Shown: positions 16,677-24,922, numbered from the stretch's first letter. The stretch: 64,000 bases of DNA from Humidesulfovibrio sp. (GCA_031292175.1 JARLHQ010000032.1:124001-188000), one strand, 5' to 3'. The notes: generated from the letters alone by a model not told the origin. Numbers and translations: made by a program.

Positions 16677-17589
16677 GATCGTGGTCATCAGCGGCAAGGG
16701 CGGCACGGGCAAGACCAGCATCACCGCGGCCTTCGCCCATCTGGCATCCGTTCAAGGCGGGGCCATGCTCTGCGATCTGGACGTGGACGCTCCGGACCTG
16801 CACCTTTTGTTGGCTCCGGACCGTCAGGAGGAGCACGCGTTCTATTCCGGGCGCGAGGCCAGGATTGATCCGTCCGTCTGCACCGGCTGCGGGCTTTGCG
16901 CCGGGCTGTGCCGTTTCGGAGCCGTGATGCCCGGCCCCCGGGCCTTTGGCATCGATCCGCTGCGCTGCGAGGGCTGCGGGGTCTGCGAACGGTTTTGTCC
17001 GGCCGGGGCCATCGGGTTTTCGGAAAAGCATTGCGGCCAATGGTACGCCTCGGCCATGCGCTTCGGTCCCATGGTCCACGCGCAGCTCTTTCCCGGGCAG
17101 GAAAACTCCGGCCGGCTGGTGGCCCTGCTCAAGAAGGAGGCGCGCGAACGGGCCAAGGCGCTTGGCCTCACCCTCATGCTCTGCGATGGCGCGCCGGGCA
17201 TCGGCTGCCCGGTCATCAGTTCGCTTTCCGGCGCGAGTCTGGCGGTCGTCGTCACCGAGCCCACGCCCTCCGGACGGCACGACCTGGAGCGGGTGGTCGA
17301 CCTCTGCCGCCACTTCCGCATTCCCGTGGCCGTGGTGGTGAACAAGTTTGACCTGAACCCAGAAAATAGCGAGGGCATCGAAGACTACTGCCGCGAGCAA
17401 GGCCATGCGCTGGCGGGACGCCTGCCCCACGACGAGGTGGTGGTGCGGGCCATGGTGCAGGGCAAATGTGTCACCGAATTGCCGGAAACGCCGTTTTCCA
17501 AGGCTCTGCGCGGGGTCTGGGAGGTGGTTGCACACCACGCCCGGACAGCGTCCCGGCCTTCCCCTTTCCCCAACACACCAAACGCATAG
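16669..17589 (+). CDS. MinD-type ATPase with inserted 2[4Fe-4S] ferredoxin domain (second copy)
   Basis: 306 residues, paralogous to the preceding gene: SGKGGTGKTS (about 7-16), CTGCGLCAGLC and CEGCGVCERFC for two 4Fe-4S clusters, then CDGAPGIGCPV at the switch and VTEPTPSGRHD. In the switch motif the usual DSPPG is DGAPG. The ATG at 16669 is preceded by GGAGGAGG; the longer frame upstream belongs to the other ATPase. It has a C-terminal Pro-rich tail that the first copy lacks. Confidence 0.92.
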   Translation: MREIVVISGKGGTGKTSITAAFAHLASVQGGAMLCDLDVDAPDLHLLLAPDRQEEHAFYSGREARIDPSVCTGCGLCAGLCRFGAVMPGPRAFGIDPLRCEGCGVCERFCPAGAIGFSEKHCGQWYASAMRFGPMVHAQLFPGQENSGRLVALLKKEARERAKALGLTLMLCDGAPGIGCPVISSLSGASLAVVVTEPTPSGRHDLERVVDLCRHFRIPVAVVVNKFDLNPENSEGIEDYCREQGHALAGRLPHDEVVVRAMVQGKCVTELPETPFSKALRGVWEVVAHHARTASRPSPFPNTPNA

Positions 17590-17600
17590 GAGACGCTTTC

Positions 17601-17978
17601 ATGGAGACCATCACCATCGCCATTCCCTCGGAAATGCCCGGAGGGCTTGATGCGGCCGTGGGCCAGCACTTCGGCCACTGCGACATCTACACCATCGTGG
17701 AGGCGAAAGACGGCAAGATCCTGGACGTGCGCACCCTGCCGAACGTGCCGCACCAGCAGGGCGGCTGCATGGCCCCGGTGAACCACCTGGCGCAGAACGG
17801 CGTCACCGTGCTCATCGCCGGGGGCATGGGCATGCGCCCGCTCATGGGTTTTCAGCAGGTGGGCATCCAGGTGTTCCATGGCTCCGGCGCGCCCTCCGTG
17901 GGGCATGCGGTCCAGGCCCTGCTCATGGGCTCGCTGCCGACCTTCAGCACGGAATTCACGTGCGGCGGCGGCCACTAG
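17601..17978 (+). CDS. NifX/NafY-family small cluster-binding protein
   Basis: 125 residues: ITIAIPSE-x5-LDAAVGQHFGHCDIYTIVEAKDG is the classic opening of stand-alone NifX/ORP-like proteins, followed by LIAGGMGMRPLMGFQQVGIQVFHG. HFGHCD, a Cys in GGCMAP and the C-terminal CGGGH may contact a metal cluster. AGGAGA lies upstream of the ATG. It is the third NifX-type module of the cluster, downstream of the ferredoxin ATPases. Confidence 0.9.
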   Translation: METITIAIPSEMPGGLDAAVGQHFGHCDIYTIVEAKDGKILDVRTLPNVPHQQGGCMAPVNHLAQNGVTVLIAGGMGMRPLMGFQQVGIQVFHGSGAPSVGHAVQALLMGSLPTFSTEFTCGGGH

Positions 17979-17997
17979 GCCAAGCGGGGAAATCGGG

Positions 17998-18360
17998 ATG
18001 CTCATACTTATAGCCACCCCGCGCGCCGTGGCGCTCTCGGCCTTCGCCGACGCCCTGGCCCAGGACACGGGCGCGGAGCTGCGCTTCGCCGACAGCTGGC
18101 CCAACGTCGAGGCCACGGTGAGGACCCTGGCCCCGGCGTTCGTGGTGCTGGACGAGGGCCTGGAAGGCGGCGCGCCGCTCGATCTGGCGCGGCGGCTGGT
18201 CATGGTCGACGCCATGGTCAATGTCGCCGTGGTCAGCGGGCTCGGGGCGGAGGCCTTCCACGAGGCCAGCGAAGGTCTGGGCATCCTGGCCCCCGTGCCT
18301 CTAGAGCCCGGTGCGGCTGACGGCGCGGCGCTGGCCCAGGTGTTCCGGCGGTTCCTGTAG
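17998..18360 (+). CDS. Small receiver-like protein of unknown function
   Basis: 120 residues with an alpha/beta pattern like a degenerate CheY receiver: MLILIATPRAVALSAF, then FVVLDEGLEGG where the phospho-acceptor Asp would be, then VAVVSGLGAEAF. The conserved acidic pair and the final Lys are missing, so phosphorylation is doubtful. It follows the NifX gene by 20 bases and ends the ORP-type operon. The start is the ATG at 17998; CGGGGAAATCGGG upstream is a poor ribosome site. No confident family. Confidence 0.65.
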   Translation: MLILIATPRAVALSAFADALAQDTGAELRFADSWPNVEATVRTLAPAFVVLDEGLEGGAPLDLARRLVMVDAMVNVAVVSGLGAEAFHEASEGLGILAPVPLEPGAADGAALAQVFRRFL

Positions 18361-18378
18361 CGGCGGCGGTTTTCGCCA

Positions 18379-18407
18379 TTGACAGCCCGGCCGGGCATGG
18401 ATTAAAA
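18379..18407 (+). promoter_or_regulatory. Possible sigma70 promoter upstream of the Phe leader
   Basis: TTGACA at 18379-18384, 17 bases, then TTAAAA (a 3/6 match to the -10). Transcription would begin near 18414, so the leader peptide would be read from an almost leaderless RNA. Confidence 0.35.
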
Positions 18408-18415
18408 AAAATTCC

Positions 18416-18508
18416 ATGAACCTATCCGTAGCCAAGAATTCCTTTTCCTTTTTTGAGGACGGTTTTTTTGGGTTTAGTCGCGCCTGCGGCCGCGGAGAGG
18501 TTTGTTGA
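18416..18508 (+). CDS. Phe-rich leader peptide (candidate phenylalanine attenuator)
   Basis: A 30-codon frame, too short for usual gene finders, beginning MNLSVAKNS and holding six Phe codons (all TTT) at residues 10, 12, 13, 17, 18 and 20. It ends at TGA (18506). Leader peptides packed with the regulated amino acid are the hallmark of ribosome-mediated attenuation (pheL, pheST, trpL). A perfect terminator (18535-18571) follows 26 bases later and then the aldolase gene. No good Shine-Dalgarno is visible, which is the main weakness. The T-rich stretch could also be chance, but six Phe in eleven codons directly before a terminator and an aromatic-pathway gene is a strong coincidence. Confidence 0.6.
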   Translation: MNLSVAKNSFSFFEDGFFGFSRACGRGEVC

Positions 18509-18534
18509 CCAAGCGTTAACCAAAGCCTCTTCTG

Positions 18535-18571
18535 GAAGGGCCGCGGGCGAAAGCCGGCGGCCCTTCTTTTT
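18535..18571 (+). terminator. Attenuator terminator before the aldolase gene
   Basis: GAAGGGCCGC (18535-18544) pairs perfectly with GCGGCCCTTC (18557-18566), extended by GGC/GCC across a GAAA loop, and is followed by TTTTT. A competing element GCGGCC at 18486-18491 can pair with GGCCGC at 18539-18544, which would break the terminator. A further hairpin, 18496-18509 with 18515-18530, covers the leader stop codon. This is the usual layout of an amino-acid attenuator. Confidence 0.75.
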
Positions 18572-18631
18572 CACCCGCCGGATTCGCCAGAGGTTCCGCC
18601 AGGGGGCGCAACACGAGACCGGGAGGTCCCC

Positions 18632-19435
18632 ATGCACCTTGGCAAAGCCATCAGACTCGAGCGCATCCTCAACCGCAACACACGGCGGGCCATCATCGTG
18701 CCCATGGACCACGGCACCACGGTGGGGCCGTTGCCGGGTATCGTCAACATGCACGCGGCCGTGAAGGCCGTGGTGGAGGGCGGCGCCAACGCCGTGCTTA
18801 TGCACAAGGGCGTGCCCCGCTGCTGCCACCGTTCCCAGGGCAAGGACGTGGGGCTCATCGTGCATCTTTCGGCCAGCACCTCGCTTTCCCCGCTGCCCAA
18901 TGCCAAGACCCTCGTGTGCAGCGTGGAGGAGGCCATTCGCCTGGGCGCCGACGCCGTGAGCGTGCACGTGAATCTGGGCGATGAGAGCGAGGCCAAGATG
19001 CTGGAGGAGTTCGGCCGGGTCACGGAGTCCGCCCAGAGCTGGGGCATGCCGGTGCTGGCCATGGTCTATGCGCGCGGGCCCAAGATCCGTAGCGAGTTTG
19101 ATCCCGAGATCGTGGCGCACTGCGCGCGCGTGGGTGTGGAGCTCGGCGCGGACGTGGTCAAGGTGCCCTACACCGGCGACCCCGAGTCTTTCTCCCGCGT
19201 CATCGAGGCCTGCTGCATCCCCGTGGTCATCGCGGGCGGGCCTAAGCTCGACAGCACCCGCGACTTCCTGGTCATGGTGCATGACTCCATCCAGGCTGGC
19301 GGAGCGGGCCTTTCCGTCGGGCGCAACATCTTTCAGCACAAGCGGCCGGACCTGCTCACCCAGGCCCTGGCCAAGGTCGTGCATGAGGACACCGGGGTGG
19401 ACGAAGCCCTGGCGCTGCTCGCGGGCCAGGAATAA
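18632..19435 (+). CDS. DhnA-type aldolase, probable 2-amino-3,7-dideoxy-D-threo-hept-6-ulosonate (ADH) synthase
   Basis: 267 residues of the class I DhnA/FbaB-like aldolase family. [11 protein letters not shown] holds the catalytic Asp-His, and [10 protein letters not shown] carries the Schiff-base Lys. [36 protein letters not shown] and GGPKL match ADH synthase of archaea and sulfate reducers. ADH synthase condenses aspartate semialdehyde with a ketose phosphate and starts the alternative route to 3-dehydroquinate and the aromatic amino acids. A Phe-dependent attenuator upstream fits this role. GGGAGG lies before the ATG. It stands alone; a fructose-bisphosphate aldolase remains the alternative. 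Confidence 0.85.
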   Translation: MHLGKAIRLERILNRNTRRAIIVPMDHGTTVGPLPGIVNMHAAVKAVVEGGANAVLMHKGVPRCCHRSQGKDVGLIVHLSASTSLSPLPNAKTLVCSVEEAIRLGADAVSVHVNLGDESEAKMLEEFGRVTESAQSWGMPVLAMVYARGPKIRSEFDPEIVAHCARVGVELGADVVKVPYTGDPESFSRVIEACCIPVVIAGGPKLDSTRDFLVMVHDSIQAGGAGLSVGRNIFQHKRPDLLTQALAKVVHEDTGVDEALALLAGQE

Positions 19436-19497
19436 CGCCCCTCTGGGGGGCGGGCGCGTCCGCGCCTGGACTGCGCCCGTCCCTCTGCCGGAACCAA

Positions 19498-19525
19498 CCT
19501 TGCCGTTGGCCAAGGATTTTTATTT
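19498..19525 (+). terminator. Probable terminator after the aldolase gene
   Basis: CCTTGCC pairs with GGCCAAGG (one bulged C) around GTT, followed by ATTTTTATTT. It lies 62 bases after the stop codon. Confidence 0.55.
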
Positions 19526-19902
19526 ACTTTGCTCTGCGTCGATCCAGCCAGGCGCGTGGTATGGCCTGAGGTGCGCAAGGCCTTGGCGGGCGTGGCCACG
19601 CGGGCCTGGGACATGTCGGAAGCGGCGTCTTCTGGGCAGGGAAGACCTACGCGGCGGCGCGCCCTTGACCTTGTTTTTCGCGTTTCCTCAGGGTAAAGAC
19701 TCCCCCACGGTTGTGAGAGCATGGCCCGTTCCGCTCCCGTTCCGAAGCGGGGGGGCGGCGGGGCTGCTCGCAGAAAAAGGCGCGGCGCGTGTTTTTGGTA
19801 TGCGCGCAGGGCTGAGAAGGCCGCCACCTTTTGCCAGCACGGTGTGTCCTCCCCATGCAAGAAAAAATTATTCCATATATTGATAGAACGGGTGGCACCA
19901 CC
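19526..19902. other. Non-coding spacer before the DUF202 operon
   Basis: No credible gene was found on either strand. The segment becomes less GC-rich at 19850-19890 (CAAGAAAAAATTATTCCATATATTG), the likely promoter area, but no paired hexamers are convincing. Confidence 0.4.
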
Positions 19903-21426
19903 ATGCACCGGGAGCGTGATGCGCGACAGGAGTCGCCGCATCGCATTCCAGGTGGGGTGCATGAGATCGCCTTCGATGAGAGCCTGCTTGTTCCCCGCGC
20001 CCTGCTGCGTCTGCTGGACCTCGACAGGCTGAAGGAGGTCGGTTGGCTTCCGCTGTCCATGGAGGACGGTCTGGCCCGGGTGGCGGCGGTGTCCCCTGGC
20101 GACCCCGCCGTGGTCGAGGACGTGCGGCGGACCCTGGGAGTCGAGCGCATCGACTTCGTGCGCATCTCCGCCAAGGACTTCGCCTGGACCATCGCCAACA
20201 ACGAGGACGTGAACCCCGGCTTTCCGGGCTTGGCCAACCGGACCTCTCTGGCCAAGGTGCGGACCTACCTGGCCAACCGCCGCTCGTTCTTCGCCAGTCG
20301 GCGCACCGTCTTTGCCAAGGGCCGCACCGGGCTGGCCATGTTCCGCACCGGCCTGGCCTTCATCGCGACGATCCTGCTCCTGTTGAGCGTCTCCGGGCTG
20401 GGCTGGCTCTCCCTGATTGAGCTGGCGTTGCTGGCGGCGGGGCTGTTTCTGCTGGTGGACGGGCTGCTTTGGTATATCCCGGCGCGGCGGCTCGGCCACA
20501 GGCGCCTGACCAGCGGACTGCCGCAACCGGTGTCCGGCGTCACCGCGCTCTATGCCATCCTCCGCGATTTTACCCCGATTTTCCGGCGCTGCGAGCCTGT
20601 GCCGGGAGCCGAGGCCCTGCGCGACGGCTGGGATGAACTCACCCCGGTCATGCGTCGCCGCTTTCTGGCCTTGGACCGCACCGAATTGGCCGAGGAGCGG
20701 ACCCTGTTGGCCTATTTCCGCACCCTCATGGGCAAGTCGCGCACCGGCATGGCCTTGGGCCGCACAGGCGTGGGCCTAGCGGGCATCGGCAGCGCCCTCA
20801 TCCGCCAGTTCTCTGCGGACAAATGGGGCCATGTGGGCTGGGTTTTCATCTGCATGGGACTGGTGATGACCCTGGAAGGGTTGTCCTGGTACCTGCCCGG
20901 CCGCAAGGCGGGGCGGCAGAGCTTCGACTCCACCCGCCAGGCCGAGCAAAACGCCACCCCCTGGGATCTGGTGCTGCCGCCTGAAACCGCGGACCCGCGC
21001 GAACGGCGGCACAGGCCCCCGCTGAAGCCCCAGGGCGGCAGCGAACCCGGCATATGGGGCACTACTGGGCTGGCCCTGGAGCGCACGTTGCTGGCCGAGC
21101 GCCGCAATGTCATGGCCCGGCTGCGGACGCACATGTCCCGGGCCAGGACGGGTCTCGCCTTCATCCGGACCGGCACGAACTTTTCCGCCGTGGGCCTGGG
21201 CCTGCTGGTTTCCTTCGGCTTGGGCAACTCGGCCTGGTCAATCTTGGAGGGCTGCACCCTGGGCCTGGGCCTGCTTCTCGTGGCCGACGGCCTTTACTGG
21301 TACCTCCCCTCGGAAAAGATACGCCGCGGCATGCCCTACTGCTTCCATGATCTGGAGATTACCCTGCCGGACTACACCCGTCCGGTTTCCGAGTGGACAA
21401 CGGCGGTCTTCAGCAATGGCGAGTAG
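19903..21426 (+). CDS. Three-module DUF202-like membrane protein with MshEN-like N-terminus
   Basis: 507 residues from the ATG at 19903, which has GGTGG eight bases upstream; in-frame ATGs at 19831 and 19855 have no ribosome site. An N-terminal segment (LVPRALLRLLDLDRLKEVGWLPLSMEDGLARVA and so on) resembles the MshEN/GspE-N fold, a c-di-GMP-binding module in some proteins. Three modules follow. Each is a run of RT-x-LA-x2 heptads leading into two membrane helices and a closing D-G-L-x-W-Y motif (about residues 110-210, 235-335, 385-490). A single copy of this pattern is the DUF202 family. The gene overlaps the next DUF202 gene, which overlaps a histidine kinase, so it may be a membrane sensor or scaffold. 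Function unknown. Confidence 0.75.
   Translation: MHRERDARQESPHRIPGGVHEIAFDESLLVPRALLRLLDLDRLKEVGWLPLSMEDGLARVAAVSPGDPAVVEDVRRTLGVERIDFVRISAKDFAWTIANNEDVNPGFPGLANRTSLAKVRTYLANRRSFFASRRTVFAKGRTGLAMFRTGLAFIATILLLLSVSGLGWLSLIELALLAAGLFLLVDGLLWYIPARRLGHRRLTSGLPQPVSGVTALYAILRDFTPIFRRCEPVPGAEALRDGWDELTPVMRRRFLALDRTELAEERTLLAYFRTLMGKSRTGMALGRTGVGLAGIGSALIRQFSADKWGHVGWVFICMGLVMTLEGLSWYLPGRKAGRQSFDSTRQAEQNATPWDLVLPPETADPRERRHRPPLKPQGGSEPGIWGTTGLALERTLLAERRNVMARLRTHMSRARTGLAFIRTGTNFSAVGLGLLVSFGLGNSAWSILEGCTLGLGLLLVADGLYWYLPSEKIRRGMPYCFHDLEITLPDYTRPVSEWTTAVFSNGE
20239..20361 (+). repeat. Six tandem 21-base (RT-x-LA-x2) heptad codons
   Basis: Within the DUF202-like gene six consecutive seven-residue units start with Arg-Thr or Arg-Ser (RTSLAKV, RTYLANR, RSFFASR, RTVFAKG, RTGLAMF, RTGLAF). 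At DNA level these are degenerate 21-base repeats starting CGNAC or CGC. Shorter runs recur in the later modules of this gene and in the next gene. Confidence 0.7.
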
Positions 21427-22642
21427 CGTGAACACCGTCCCGGTGTTCCGGGAACCGTACGCAGCGCTGGCGCGTCAGGTCGGCTCCGCCGCTGTGCCGT
21501 CACTTGAGGCGGCCCTGCTCCGTGGGAACGACGAGGCGACCGCGCTGCTCGTGGCCGGTATCGGCGCGCCGTTGATCCTGGACGCCCTGGCCAAGCACCA
21601 TGGCTTGAAGGCCGTGGCCTACGATGAGCGGTTGTCCATCCCGCCGGAGCTGGTCTCGCAGATCGACCAGGCCATGCTCGCCAATGGCTGCTGGTTTCCC
21701 TTGGGGATCAGCGCAGCCGGGGCGGTCATCATCGCCGTGTGCGACCCAGCCGACCAAGAGACCAAGGCGGAGGCCACGAGCCACTTCGCGGGCCGCGAGA
21801 TCATCTGGAATGTGGCCCTGCGCCGCGACATCCACTGGTGGGTGGAGGACTTTCTGCGCCGTGCCTCCGGCGGGCAGGTTGGCGTGGAGCGCACGTCTCT
21901 CGCCTTCTGGCGCAACACGCTGGGCCAGTGGCGCACCAAGCTCGCCTGCTACCGCACGGACATGGCCAGGGCGCGCACCAGCCTGAACATCCTGCGTTGG
22001 GGCTTGGGCCTGGTCACCCTGGCCAACGCCCTGTTGCGCTCCAAGCGTCTCGATTCCCATCCCGGCCTCTACTGGGCGTTCATCACCATCGGGCTTGCTG
22101 TTGCCGGGGCGAGTCTCTGGGAATACCTGCAGGCGCGCAGGCCGGGCGTGGCGCCGCCGCCGGTGCCGACCCTGGTGGAGGTCACCGCGGCCACCATGGA
22201 GTTCCTGGAGCAGTACCATTACATCGACGACGGCTCTCCCCACTGCGAGCGGCAGCTCAAGCCGACCATGCTGGGCCGCCTGGGCGATTTGCTGTGCCAG
22301 CATTCCACCATCCTGGATACGAGCGCCGGCTTCCGTGAGCGCATCCACCTCGCCCGTGAGCGCAACGTGCTGGCGGCGCAGCGCACGGTCTGCGCCTGCT
22401 ATCGCACTGTGGCCGCGCGGGCGCGCACCGGGCTTGCGCTGCTGCGCACCGGCGTCACCTTGAGCTGCCTGGGCATCGGCCTCAGCCAGTATTTTGGTCT
22501 CAGCCCTCTCAGCGTGTTCGACGGAGTGCTCGTCTTAGTCGGTTTGCTCATGATCGGGGAGGGCGCGGTCTGGTACTGGCCCGTGCGGCGGGAACCGGCG
22601 CAAACGCCGCGCTGCATAGATTGGGATACCGATGAAGATTAG
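21416..22642 (+). CDS. Two-module DUF202-like membrane protein with MshEN-like segment
   Basis: 408 residues from the ATG at 21416, which overlaps the preceding gene by 11 bases; the long upstream extension of the frame is a shadow. The N-terminal half (ALLVAGIGAPLILDALAKHHGLKAVAYDERLSIPPELV, then FPLGISAAGAVIIAVCDPAD) again resembles MshEN. Two DUF202-like modules follow: ERTSLAFWRNTLGQWRTKLACYRTDMARARTSLN before one helix pair, and ERNVLAAQRTVCACYRTVAARARTGLALLRTG before another ending in GAVWYWP. It overlaps the histidine kinase gene by 11 bases. It is a probable partner of the preceding protein and of the kinase; the function is not known. Confidence 0.75.
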   Translation: MASSVNTVPVFREPYAALARQVGSAAVPSLEAALLRGNDEATALLVAGIGAPLILDALAKHHGLKAVAYDERLSIPPELVSQIDQAMLANGCWFPLGISAAGAVIIAVCDPADQETKAEATSHFAGREIIWNVALRRDIHWWVEDFLRRASGGQVGVERTSLAFWRNTLGQWRTKLACYRTDMARARTSLNILRWGLGLVTLANALLRSKRLDSHPGLYWAFITIGLAVAGASLWEYLQARRPGVAPPPVPTLVEVTAATMEFLEQYHYIDDGSPHCERQLKPTMLGRLGDLLCQHSTILDTSAGFRERIHLARERNVLAAQRTVCACYRTVAARARTGLALLRTGVTLSCLGIGLSQYFGLSPLSVFDGVLVLVGLLMIGEGAVWYWPVRREPAQTPRCIDWDTDED

Positions 22643-24074
22643 GCACCAGCTCACCGCCAGCGGCATTCTGACCATTGGGCTCATTGTGCTCATATTGGTC
22701 TTCGCTTCCCGCGACATGAACGCGGTGGTGGCCAAGGTGCGCTTTGTGGAGATTGGAGACGACCTGAACGCCTCGCTGCTGGAGATGCGGCTGGCGGAAA
22801 AGAACTACTTCCTGTTCAATGAAGACAAGGCGCTGACAGAGATCATCTCCGGGGTCACCAAGGCGGAGGATACCCTCGCCCAGGTGCGGCCGGAGATCCT
22901 GCGGGCCACCGGGCCGGGCAACGTGAGCACCTTGCGCGGCTATCTGGAAGAATATGCGCGCATTGCCAAGGAGACGGCGCATAGCGGTGCGCGGGACGCG
23001 GCCACGGAGCAGTCCCTGCGCGAAGCCGGGCGCAAGCTCCGTGACTTTTCCGCGCGGCTCATCCGGGCCGAGCGCGACGACGTGAACAGGATCATCGCCG
23101 CCTCGCGCCGGGGGATGTTCCTGTCCTTTCTGGCGATCCTGGCCATGGCCGTCCTGGCCGGGCCCATCGTGTTCTTCCGCATCCTCAAGTCCCTGCGCCG
23201 GGTGGTGGACTTGGCCCACGCCATTTCCGAGGGCCGCTTCCGGCACATAGAGGGCGTGTTCCCCAATGATGAACTGGGCACGGTGCAGCGGGCCATGAAC
23301 GCCATGTCCGACGAGCTGAAGTCGCGGGAAAGCGAGCTCTTGCAGTCCAAGAAGCTGGCTTCCCTGGGCACCCTCACGGCCGGCGTGGCCCATGAGATCA
23401 CCAATCCGCTGAACAATATTTCCATGCTGGCCGAGACCTTTGAGACCCTGTACAACGACCTGGGCCGGGAGCAGCGCATCGAGTTCATTCACAAGATCGG
23501 GGGCGAGGTGGAGCGCATCCGCCAGATCGTCGTCGGTCTGCTCAATTTTTCCAAGCCCAAGCAGGCCGACCCGCGCGAGGCGCGACTGAACGATATCGTC
23601 AGCGGCACCATGCGCCTCGTGGGAAACATGCTTGACGTCTCCGGCATCGAGGTGGAGCTGCATCTGGCCGAGGGGCTGCCCCCTATTTTTGTGGACGAGC
23701 ACCAGATCTATCAGGTCCTGGTGAACATCGTCACCAACGCCATCCAGGCTATGGAAGAGCTGGGGGAAGGGGAGCGGCGGCTGATCATCAGCACGCGGGT
23801 GGGCTGCGCGCCCGATTGCCTGGAGATAGAAATGCGCGACACGGGCAAGGGCATCCCGGTTGAACTCCTGCCGCATGTCTTCGACCCGTTTTTTAGCACC
23901 AAGGGTGTGAGCGGCACCGGGCTCGGGCTTTCCGTGAGCTACGGCATCATTAAAAACCACGGCGGCAGGATCAGGGCCGGGAACGCGCCGGAAGGCGGAG
24001 CGGTCCTGACGGTTGAGCTGCCTGTATATGTGAAGGAGGAAGACGATGAGCACCCCGAAAATCATGGTCATTGA
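22632..24074 (+). CDS. Membrane sensor histidine kinase
   Basis: 480 residues. TM1 (about 8-26), a helical periplasmic sensor of about 130 residues, TM2 (about 162-183), a HAMP linker (LKSLRRVVDLAHAISEGRF), then the H-box GVAHEITNPLNNIS with the phospho-His at about 254. The N box (NIVTNAIQAME), G1 (DTGKGIP), F (FDPFFSTK) and G2 (GTGLGLS) of the ATPase domain are intact. The gene overlaps its upstream DUF202 neighbour by 11 bases and its cognate receiver by 29. The four genes should be co-translated. Confidence 0.93.
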   Translation: MKIRHQLTASGILTIGLIVLILVFASRDMNAVVAKVRFVEIGDDLNASLLEMRLAEKNYFLFNEDKALTEIISGVTKAEDTLAQVRPEILRATGPGNVSTLRGYLEEYARIAKETAHSGARDAATEQSLREAGRKLRDFSARLIRAERDDVNRIIAASRRGMFLSFLAILAMAVLAGPIVFFRILKSLRRVVDLAHAISEGRFRHIEGVFPNDELGTVQRAMNAMSDELKSRESELLQSKKLASLGTLTAGVAHEITNPLNNISMLAETFETLYNDLGREQRIEFIHKIGGEVERIRQIVVGLLNFSKPKQADPREARLNDIVSGTMRLVGNMLDVSGIEVELHLAEGLPPIFVDEHQIYQVLVNIVTNAIQAMEELGEGERRLIISTRVGCAPDCLEIEMRDTGKGIPVELLPHVFDPFFSTKGVSGTGLGLSVSYGIIKNHGGRIRAGNAPEGGAVLTVELPVYVKEEDDEHPENHGH

Positions 24075-24426
24075 CGACGAGAAGATCGTGGTGGACATGA
24101 CCAAGATGCATTTGGTCAAAGAAGGCTTCGATGTCGAGACGTTTCTTGGCGCGGCGCCCGCCCTGGAGCGCCTCAAGGAAGAGAAGTTCGACGTGGTGGT
24201 GACCGACCTCAAGATGAAGGGCATTGACGGCATGGAGGTCCTGCGGACCATCAAGCGTCTCTACCCGGACATCCAGGTCATCATGATCACGGCCTTCGCC
24301 CATCTGAACACCTCCATGGAGGCGTTCCGCGGGCAGGTCTTCGATTTTTTTCCCAAGCCATTCAAAATCAAGGATTTCATCGCCTCGGTCAACCGGGCCC
24401 TGGGCCGGTCCGGCCAGCCTTCGTAA
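24046..24426 (+). CDS. Single-domain response regulator, cognate to the upstream kinase
   Basis: 126 residues, receiver only: IMVIDDEKI (acidic pair about 10-11), VVVTDLKMKGIDG (phospho-Asp about 53), MITAF and FPKPFK (Lys about 104). It overlaps the kinase gene by 29 bases. No output domain is attached, so the signal must go to another protein. It is the same subtype as the receiver at 349-795. It converges with the minus-strand partner-switch operon 40 bases away. Confidence 0.92.
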   Translation: MSTPKIMVIDDEKIVVDMTKMHLVKEGFDVETFLGAAPALERLKEEKFDVVVTDLKMKGIDGMEVLRTIKRLYPDIQVIMITAFAHLNTSMEAFRGQVFDFFPKPFKIKDFIASVNRALGRSGQPS

Positions 24427-24466
24427 GCTGGCGCATTGCGGGCAAGGCGCGGGCTGAAAGAAGTTC

Positions 24467-24910
24467 TCAGCTCGCCGCCGCCTGCGTGGAAAAGCGCAAG
24501 GTGAGCACGTTTGCGCCGCCTTGCCGGGCGTAGCTGGCCTGCGCCATGCTGCGGATGAAGAAAAGACCCAGCCCGCCTGGTGCGCGGTGCTCCAGGTCGG
24601 CCTCCAGGTTGGCCTCCAACGTGGCCTCCTGACGGTGGTTTGCCGGAGCCACGGGGTCAAAAGGTGCGCCCCAGTCCGTGATGTTGAGGCGGAGCGTCCC
24701 CTCGCCCGCCTCGCAATCCAGCGCGACAAGCCGTTCCGGAGCGTCCGGGGGATAGGCGTGCCGGACGATGTTCATCAGCGCTTCCTCCAGCACCAGCTCA
24801 ACGCGTTGAAGGATCGCCTGGTCCAGCTTGGCGTGTTTCGCCGCGTCCAGCGCCAGCTGTCGTAAGGCCGAGAGGCTATCCTCACTGGCCGGGAGACGCA
24901 GGCTGCTCAT
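24467..24910 (-). CDS. RsbW/SpoIIAB-type anti-sigma-like ATPase
   Basis: 147 residues of the HATPase_c_2 family: ELVLEEALMNIVRHAY (N box), DWGAPFDP (G1), APGGLGLFFIRSMA (G2). Proteins of this kind phosphorylate a STAS protein and sequester a target. It is the last gene of the operon PBP, PP2C, STAS, ATPase, 12 bases after the STAS gene, so all parts of a partner switch are present. No sigma factor is encoded nearby; the target may be elsewhere. Confidence 0.9.
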   Translation of the reverse strand: MSSLRLPASEDSLSALRQLALDAAKHAKLDQAILQRVELVLEEALMNIVRHAYPPDAPERLVALDCEAGEGTLRLNITDWGAPFDPVAPANHRQEATLEANLEADLEHRAPGGLGLFFIRSMAQASYARQGGANVLTLRFSTQAAAS

Positions 24911-24922
24911 CGTCTCGCCCCC

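Noticed and set aside
18384-18410. GCCCGGCCGGGC followed by an A-run as a terminator
   Set aside because: The run is A on the plus strand and lies before the hairpin when read on the minus strand, so neither orientation gives a terminator.
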